Shown: positions 59,667 through 64,000 of the stretch, in pieces
Layout of the letters: every line of letters begins with the position of its first letter
Numbering within the stretch: position 1 is the first letter of the stretch
Assembly (NCBI RefSeq): GCF_000721235.1
Contig: NZ_JOFH01000018.1
Location: 62,001 to 126,000, forward strand
Length of the DNA stretch: 64,000 nucleotides
Source: Streptomyces olivaceus
GTDB lineage: Bacteria > Actinomycetota > Actinomycetes > Streptomycetales > Streptomycetaceae
Direction: 5' to 3'
Position numbers and translations under genes: made by a program
The notes under the pieces: model-generated
Databases searched by the model: none
The model's input: the letters and a program-made list of their open reading frames with translations, nothing else
Told to the model about the DNA's origin: nothing

Positions 59667-60394
59667 CAGCGCTGGGATTCCTGTACCCGGGTCACTCCGG
59701 CGAGGACGACTATCCACGCATCGAGCAGCTGCTGGGCAGCGACATCCGGGTGGACCTGGTGCACACGGACATCGGCGAGGACGCCCACCGGGTGGACGCG
59801 CTGCTCGAGATGGGCTCGCCGCAGCGGCTCGCGGCCGGCGTGTCCGAGCTGCGGCTCGCCGGTGCGGACGCGGTGGTGTGGGCCTGCACCAGCGGCAGCT
59901 TCGTGCACGGCTGGGACGGCGCCCACGAACAGGTGCGCGCCCTGGCCCAGGCGGCGGGACTGCCGGCCTCGTCCACCTCCTTCGCCTTCGTCAACGCGGC
60001 GAAGGAGATCGGGGTGCGCCGGGTCTCCGTCGGGGCGACCTACCCGGACGACGTGGCCCGGCTCTTCGCGGACTTCCTCGGCGCCGCCGGCATCGAGGTC
60101 ACCGACGTCGTCAGCTCGGGCATCATCACGGCCGCGGAGGTCGGCACCTGGACCGAGGCGGAGGTACTGGCGCTGGCTCGCGCCGCCGACCGCCCGGACG
60201 CGCAGGCGGTGCTCCTGCCGGACACGGCGCTGCACACGGTGGCCCACATCCCGGCCCTGGAGAAGGAGCTGGGCAAGCCGGTCCTCACCGCCAACCAGGT
60301 CACCATCTGGGAGGGCCTGCGCCTGGCCGACCGCCGGGTCAACGCACCGGAGCTGGGCGCGCTCTTCACCCGGGAGCCGGTGGTGCAGGCCTGA
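59663..60394 (+). CDS. Maleate isomerase-family protein B lacking the second cysteine
   Basis: This 243-residue paralogue of the preceding protein has the first cysteine motif 'VWACTSGSFVHGW' intact, but the second reads 'VLLPDTALHTVAHI', with Asp instead of Cys in the equivalent position. Arylmalonate decarboxylases also keep only one Cys, so this may be a decarboxylase-like or non-racemising partner. ATG 59663 (ATGA overlap with the previous stop) is favoured, with GGAAGGG five bases upstream; GTG 59657 is in frame. A strong terminator follows. Confidence 0.85.
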   Translation: MTALGFLYPGHSGEDDYPRIEQLLGSDIRVDLVHTDIGEDAHRVDALLEMGSPQRLAAGVSELRLAGADAVVWACTSGSFVHGWDGAHEQVRALAQAAGLPASSTSFAFVNAAKEIGVRRVSVGATYPDDVARLFADFLGAAGIEVTDVVSSGIITAAEVGTWTEAEVLALARAADRPDAQAVLLPDTALHTVAHIPALEKELGKPVLTANQVTIWEGLRLADRRVNAPELGALFTREPVVQA

Positions 60395-60431
60395 CCCTGC
60401 CTTCTCCGGCGCGGATGCCCTGTGCAACGGA

Positions 60432-60468
60432 AGAACCCCGGTCCCGCTCTTCGCGGGGCCGGGGTTCT
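60432..60468 (+). terminator. Rho-independent-like terminator after the isomerase pair
   Basis: AGAACCCCGG-T-CCCGC-tcttc-GCGGG-G-CCGGGGTTCT is a long, almost perfect stem-loop 38 bases after the stop of isomerase B. It is bidirectional in form and isolates the locus from the pectate lyase region. Confidence 0.85.
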
Positions 60469-60469
60469 C

Positions 60470-60804
60470 GTCGAGCGCTGGGCAGGCCTTGCACCTGCAT
60501 TTCCTCACGGGAAGTGAGGCGTCTTTCCTTGGACCACCAACGCACTGTCCGACGCGGGGGGTTGGGCCCCCGTGATCAGGCAAGATGATCGTACCGCAGT
60601 CGCGCCGGAGGTGCACATCGGTCGTGCGGGAGGTGTGCACCGGTAGCGCGGGAGGTGTGCATCGGCCGCCCGGCGCGCCGGTGGCAAGCGGCCGGGCGCG
60701 CGCGTCCACTGTTCATGTTCGTGGAGAGTGTCCACTGTCGTGAACGTATCAACGTTCTCCTGAACCCTTGTCAGCTCCCAGTGTGAACCCTATTCTCACG
60801 GCGA
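60470..60804. promoter_or_regulatory. Pectate lyase upstream region with tandem and inverted repeats
   Basis: Three copies of a 22-base unit (GGAGGTGTGCACCGGTAGCGCG-like) run at 60607-60672, each with a GTGCAC-like core. A nested inverted-repeat set built on GTTCGTGGA / TCCACTGTCGTGAAC follows at about 60712-60748. No gene is present. This could be regulatory sequence for the pectate lyase. Confidence 0.5.
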
Positions 60805-60816
60805 GAAAGCGCTTTC
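60805..60816. promoter_or_regulatory. LacI-type operator GAAAGCGCTTTC
   Basis: This perfect 12-base palindrome, flanked by GA and CC, is of the LacI-family kind (compare CebR- and CcpA-like sites). It lies about 83 bases upstream of the pectate lyase ATG, suitable for sugar-controlled expression. No LacI gene is in the window. Confidence 0.55.
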
Positions 60817-60898
60817 CCGTCATGTCCTGCCGATCTGTATTGTCATGATCACGACATGGTTCCTGTTCCGGCATGTGAAGGCGAAGGGGACACCGAGG

Positions 60899-62443
60899 AT
60901 GAGACGACCAGTCGCCCTGCGACTCCAAGCGGCGCTCGGCACGCTGGCCCTCGCGGCCGCGACCGGCGTGGTGCTGTCGATGCCCGAGGCGGCGGCAGCG
61001 GCCGGCGGCGCCACCGGCTACGCGACCCAGAACGGCGGTACGACCGGCGGCGCGGGCGGGCAGACGGTCCGGGCCACCACCGGTACCGCGATCCACCAGG
61101 CCCTGTGCGGCCGCGCCAGCAGCAGCACCCCGATCACCATCGAGGTCGAGGGCACCATCAACCACGGCAACACCAGCAAGGTGTCCGGCGACAGCTGCAA
61201 CACCGCCGCCGACAAGATCGAACTCAAGCAGATCAGCAACGTCACGCTCGTCGGCGTGGGCAACGGCGCCGTCTTCGACCAGCTGGGCATCCACATCCGG
61301 GAAGCCAGCAACATCGTCATCCAGAACGTGACGGTCCGGAACGTCAAGAAGTCCGGCTCGCCCACCTCCAACGGCGGCGACGCGATCGGCATGGAGAGCG
61401 ACGTCCGCAACGTCTGGGTCGACCACACCACCCTGGAGGCCTCGGGCGGCGAGTCGGAGGGCTACGACGGCCTCTTCGACATGAAGGCCAACACCCAGTA
61501 CGTCACCCTGTCCTACAGCACCCTGCGCAACTCGGGCCGCGGCGGGCTGATCGGGTCCAGCGAGAGCGACGTGTCGAACGGCTACGTCACCTTCCACCAC
61601 AACCTGTACGAGAACATCGACTCCCGCGCACCCCTGCTGCGCGGCGGCACGGCCCACATGTACAACAACCACTACAAGGGCCTCAGCAAGTCCGGGATCA
61701 ACTCCCGGGCCGGCGCCAAGGCCAAGGTCGACAGCAACTACTTCGAGGACTCCAAGGACGTCCTCGGCACCTTCTACACCGACGCGGCCGGGTCCTGGCA
61801 GGTCAGCGGCAACATCTACGACAACGTGACCTGGTCGCAGCCCGGCGAGGACAACAACCCGGCCGGTCCGGACCCGCAGTCCAACACCTCGGTCTCCATC
61901 CCGTACTCCTACCCCCTGGACGACGCCTCCTGCGTGCCGGACGTCGTGAGCGCCACCGCGGGCGCCAACAAGGGGCTGAAGGTCTCGGACGGCAGCTGCA
62001 CCCCGCAGAACCCGGACCCGACCGACCCCACCGACCCGACGGACCCGACGGACCCGGACCCGACCGACCCGCCGACCGGGACCAACCTCTCCATCGGCGC
62101 CGGCTCCGACGGCTCCTCCAAGGCCGGCGGCACCAGCTACGGCGACGTGCGCGACGGCGACCTGGGCACCTACTGGTCGCCGGCCGGGACGACCGGCTCC
62201 GTCTCCGTGAAATGGTCCTCCGCCACCACGGTCTCGAAGATCAACATCAGGGAGGCGGCGGGCTCCGCGGGCACCATCGGCTCCTACCTCGTCCTCAACC
62301 ACGACTCCGGTGCCGTCCTGGCCTCCGGCAGCGGCGTCGGGGTGATCGGCTTCCAGGCGGTCTCGCTGAAGAAGATCACTTTCGAGATCACCGGCGCCTC
62401 GGGCACCCCGAGGATCGCCGAGTTCGAGACGTACGCCGGCTAG
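60899..62443 (+). CDS. Secreted pectate lyase family 1 with C-terminal carbohydrate-binding domain
   Basis: This encodes 514 residues. The signal peptide ends near AAAAAGG (about residue 35). The parallel beta-helix pectate lyase domain (about 40-365) carries 'VWVDHTTLE' and 'SRAPLLRGGTAHMYNNHY' (RxPxxR active-site Arg region). A Pro/Thr/Asp linker (about 370-398) leads to a discoidin-like CBM (about 400-514). It cleaves pectate by beta-elimination outside the cell. ATG 60899 follows GAAGGGG. A LacI-like operator upstream suggests control by plant sugars. A hairpin terminator follows. Confidence 0.92.
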   Translation: MRRPVALRLQAALGTLALAAATGVVLSMPEAAAAAGGATGYATQNGGTTGGAGGQTVRATTGTAIHQALCGRASSSTPITIEVEGTINHGNTSKVSGDSCNTAADKIELKQISNVTLVGVGNGAVFDQLGIHIREASNIVIQNVTVRNVKKSGSPTSNGGDAIGMESDVRNVWVDHTTLEASGGESEGYDGLFDMKANTQYVTLSYSTLRNSGRGGLIGSSESDVSNGYVTFHHNLYENIDSRAPLLRGGTAHMYNNHYKGLSKSGINSRAGAKAKVDSNYFEDSKDVLGTFYTDAAGSWQVSGNIYDNVTWSQPGEDNNPAGPDPQSNTSVSIPYSYPLDDASCVPDVVSATAGANKGLKVSDGSCTPQNPDPTDPTDPTDPTDPDPTDPPTGTNLSIGAGSDGSSKAGGTSYGDVRDGDLGTYWSPAGTTGSVSVKWSSATTVSKINIREAAGSAGTIGSYLVLNHDSGAVLASGSGVGVIGFQAVSLKKITFEITGASGTPRIAEFETYAG

Positions 62444-62456
62444 CTGGCCGCTTGGT

Positions 62457-62481
62457 CCCGTCCCCGACCGTGAGGGACGGG
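62457..62481 (+). terminator. Terminator after the pectate lyase
   Basis: CCCGTCCC (62457-62464) pairs with GGGACGGG (62474-62481) around a nine-base loop, starting 14 bases past the stop codon. Confidence 0.75.
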
Positions 62482-62622
62482 GGCGGGGTGTGCCGGGGTC
62501 GTCCGACGCCCGGCACACCCTGCCCTCTTGCGCGGGCGCGGGACAATGGACGGTGGCCCACTCCGACGGAGTGCCCCCGTGCAGGCGGGGGAGGGCCGTC
62601 GTACGTACGAGGAGGAGAAGAC

Positions 62623-62970
62623 ATGGCGGAGCCCACGCCGCGTCGGAACGAACCGCGGCTATGCCCCGCGCCCCTGCTCTTCGAGCCGGCGGAGGCGGCC
62701 GCCGACCCCGAGCACTTCTTCGACCTCGAGTCGATCGACGACCCCCGGGCGCTGCTGGAACGGTCCACCGAGCTGACGCACGCCTTCCGCGCGGCGGCGG
62801 ACCGGGCGATGGAGTTCCAGGCGATCGCGGCGGCTCAGCTGGCCGACCCGCGGCGCTTCGACCGGCTCACGGCGGCGGACATCGCCGAACGGGCCGAGTG
62901 GACCGAGGACTACGCCAAGAAGATGGTGGAGTTCGGCCGGGACCTGCTGCGCGGCGAACCGGCCGACTGA
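62623..62970 (+). CDS. Small conserved hypothetical protein
   Basis: This 115-residue acidic protein has two amphipathic helices ('RALLERSTELTHAFRAAADRAMEFQAIAAAQLADP' and 'AADIAERAEWTEDYAKKMVEFGRDLL'). There is no signal peptide, and no named family is recognised with confidence, though its helical composition suggests a DNA-binding or regulatory partner. ATG 62623 has GGAGGAG six bases upstream. It stands before the primase-like gene on the same strand. Confidence 0.75.
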   Translation: MAEPTPRRNEPRLCPAPLLFEPAEAAADPEHFFDLESIDDPRALLERSTELTHAFRAAADRAMEFQAIAAAQLADPRRFDRLTAADIAERAEWTEDYAKKMVEFGRDLLRGEPAD

Positions 62971-63094
62971 GGGGTCGATCAGACCGGGCGCATATGCCAG
63001 AAGGGTGGGCAAGATACTCCTGTCCCGGCCCTCCTGTCCCGGTTTCCCGCAACCCAGCGGAGTGGTTCCCTCACGCCGGGTAGATCTATGCAAC

Positions 63095-63703
63095 ATGAGC
63101 AGTCCACGCAACGCCACGCCGCACGTCACGCCCCACGCCTCGGACGTCACCTCGGACGGCGCCGCCTGGCTGGCCTCGGCGGGGGCGTATCCGCGCAGCA
63201 CGCTCGCGTTCTGGGAGGAGCGTCCCGAGGCCCCGGTCGTGCTGCCCTGCGGTTCCGCCTTCGACGTCGTGAGCGCACCCGCGATCTTCGGGCGCCGGAT
63301 GCTGGACCGGATGTGGATGGAGGGGCCCGGGTCGGGGCCGGTGGCGGAGTTCCGCGGCCGGATGCTGCTCTTCACCGCGCCGGGCACCGCCCAGCGGCTG
63401 CCGTCGCTCCTCGAATGGGAGGAGTGGAGCGCCCGCGGCCGGAACAGCGGCCGTACGGGCGAGGTGCCGCCGCTGCTGTGCCACGGCGCCGGGGACGCGG
63501 TGACCGTACCGGCGCCGGCGGGCGTCCCGGTCCGCTCGGGTTCGCGCTGGCTGGTGGCCCCGGACACCCGCCAGCCGTGGCTGCCGGGCCCGGAAATCCT
63601 GCTCTGGGCGGCGGTCCGGGCGGCCCGCGCGGCGGTGCGGATTTCGATTTTTCCTCCCGCCGACCAGGGTGCTAAGGTCTACGACGTCACCAGGCGCCGC
63701 TAG
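63095..63703 (+). CDS. Bifunctional primase/polymerase-like protein, overlaps tRNA
   Basis: This 202-residue protein resembles the bifunctional DNA primase/polymerase (Prim-Pol) N-terminal fold found as stand-alone copies in Streptomyces: 'WLASAGAYPRSTLAFWEE', 'VSAPAIFGRRML', 'EFRGRMLLFTAPGTAQRLPSLLEWEEW' and 'VAPDTRQPWLPGPEILLWAAVRAARAA'. It lacks clear DxD-type catalytic acids, so activity is doubtful. ATG 63095 opens the coding part. Its stop TAG (63701-63703) is part of tRNA-Lys, so gene and tRNA overlap by ten bases. Confidence 0.7.
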   Translation: MSSPRNATPHVTPHASDVTSDGAAWLASAGAYPRSTLAFWEERPEAPVVLPCGSAFDVVSAPAIFGRRMLDRMWMEGPGSGPVAEFRGRMLLFTAPGTAQRLPSLLEWEEWSARGRNSGRTGEVPPLLCHGAGDAVTVPAPAGVPVRSGSRWLVAPDTRQPWLPGPEILLWAAVRAARAAVRISIFPPADQGAKVYDVTRRR

Positions 63704-63767
63704 CTCAGTTGGTTAGAGCAGCTGACTCTTAATCAGCGGGTCCGGGGTTCGAGTCCCTGGCGGCGCA
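63694..63767 (+). tRNA. tRNA-Lys (anticodon CUU), third copy
   Basis: This 74-base cloverleaf on the plus strand is identical to the copies at 47531 and 51005: acceptor stem GCGCCGC, anticodon CTT, T arm GGTTCGAGTCC, discriminator A. Its first ten bases overlap the 3' end of the primase-like gene, including its stop codon. Confidence 0.95.
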
Positions 63768-63768
63768 C

Positions 63769-63836
63769 GATGGCGATGGCGAGGCATGTTCGCGGAGAGC
63801 GCGAACCGGTCTCGCCATCGTTGTTTTTGCGCGGCT
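63769..63836 (+). terminator. Terminator of tRNA-Lys, first copy of a repeated unit
   Basis: This 68-base unit holds GATGGCGAG...CTCGCCATC stem arms with an inner GTTCGCG/CGCGAAC stem and a trailing TTGTTTTTGC T-rich run. It is the natural end of the tRNA transcript. It recurs almost identically at 63933-64000. Confidence 0.8.
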
Positions 63837-63844
63837 TCGCCGCG
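63829..63844. other. Perfect stem-loop GCGCGGC-TTCG-CCGCGC
   Basis: This is a short G+C hairpin with a TTCG tetraloop directly after the first terminator unit, part of the spacer between the two repeats. It may aid termination. Confidence 0.5.
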
Positions 63845-63932
63845 CGGTGCGGGGGCTTCGCCACCCGCGGCCCCCCGGGTGGCGGGCGCCGTCGCTTTCC
63901 GGTGTCGGGTGGCCGGGTCCGTGGCGGCGCGT

Positions 63933-64000
63933 GATGGCGATGGGGAGGCGTGTTCGCGGAGAGCGCGAACCGGTCTCGCCATCGTTGTTTTTGCGCGGCT
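63933..64000 (+). repeat. Second copy of the tRNA 3'-end/terminator unit
   Basis: This unit matches 63769-63836 at all but a few bases and ends at the window edge. The preceding sequence (GTCCGTGGCGGCGCGTGATGG) also resembles the tRNA 3' end (GTCCCTGGCGGCGCACGATGG), so the duplication includes a degenerate tRNA acceptor stem. Confidence 0.75.

Noticed and set aside
60607..60672. Possible CRISPR array
   Set aside because: Units are directly adjacent with no spacers, only three copies, and no cas genes are present.
1..64000. Insertion sequences, integrases, rRNA genes and riboswitches
   Set aside because: No transposase motifs with terminal repeats, no tyrosine/serine recombinase signatures, no rRNA sequences and no recognisable riboswitch cores were seen on either strand.

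Overview
The window looks like a stretch of Streptomyces (or very close actinomycete) chromosome. The DNA is very G+C-rich with strong third-position bias, which produces long antisense shadow frames. GTG and TTG starts are common. The gene set is also typical of the genus: the cslA-glxA-cslZ locus for a cellulose-like tip glycan, an XRE(DUF5753)/DUF397/ATPase regulator cluster, a class F sortase, a DasR-type operator before an LPMO, and many TetR-SDR pairs. No rRNA, transposase, integrase or CRISPR array was found.

Layout. 0-3 kb: the end of an NmrA-like oxidoreductase, a helical protein with an eCIS-cargo-like N terminus, and a lipoprotein. 3-8.9 kb: a secreted metallophosphoesterase behind a PHO-box-like array, a DUF916-like surface protein, a RibD-like reductase and a CPBP protease. 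9-18.3 kb: redox enzymes (SDRs, an atypical Old Yellow Enzyme, an F420-reductase-like protein, a quinone reductase), each next to a TetR or XRE regulator. Inside this block, at 14.7-15.8 kb, is a second eCIS-cargo-like protein whose body matches inositol polyphosphate kinases. 18.3-21.6 kb: WhiJ/AbaA-like developmental regulators. 21.9-29.3 kb: an apparent anti-phage or modification island in slightly lower G+C DNA. It holds an HNH-like protein, a ParB-like protein, a Snf2-type helicase, a Vsr endonuclease, a C5-cytosine methyltransferase, an EVE/PUA-like protein and a possible UDG-fold protein.

29.5-40.6 kb: ordinary accessory genes, including a membrane protein gene split by an in-frame TGA and a decayed GntR gene. 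40.8-47.2 kb: a sortase pair and the cslZ/glxA/cslA locus. 47.5-52 kb: two tRNA-Lys genes, a cell-wall hydrolase, an SPFH protein, an LPMO and an IclR regulator. 52.2-60.4 kb: an ectoine-type (ehuBCDA-like) ABC importer with DUF3830, amidase, hydroxyacid dehydrogenase and two maleate-isomerase/arylmalonate-decarboxylase-type enzymes. 60.6-64 kb: a pectate lyase behind repeats and a LacI-like operator, two small proteins, and a third tRNA-Lys whose 3' end and terminator are duplicated downstream.

The two most interesting items are the 22-27.7 kb cluster, whose gene combination does not match a named defence system I know, and the predicted injected inositol-phosphate kinase at 14.7-15.8 kb. 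Both functional readings are inference from motifs and gene order.
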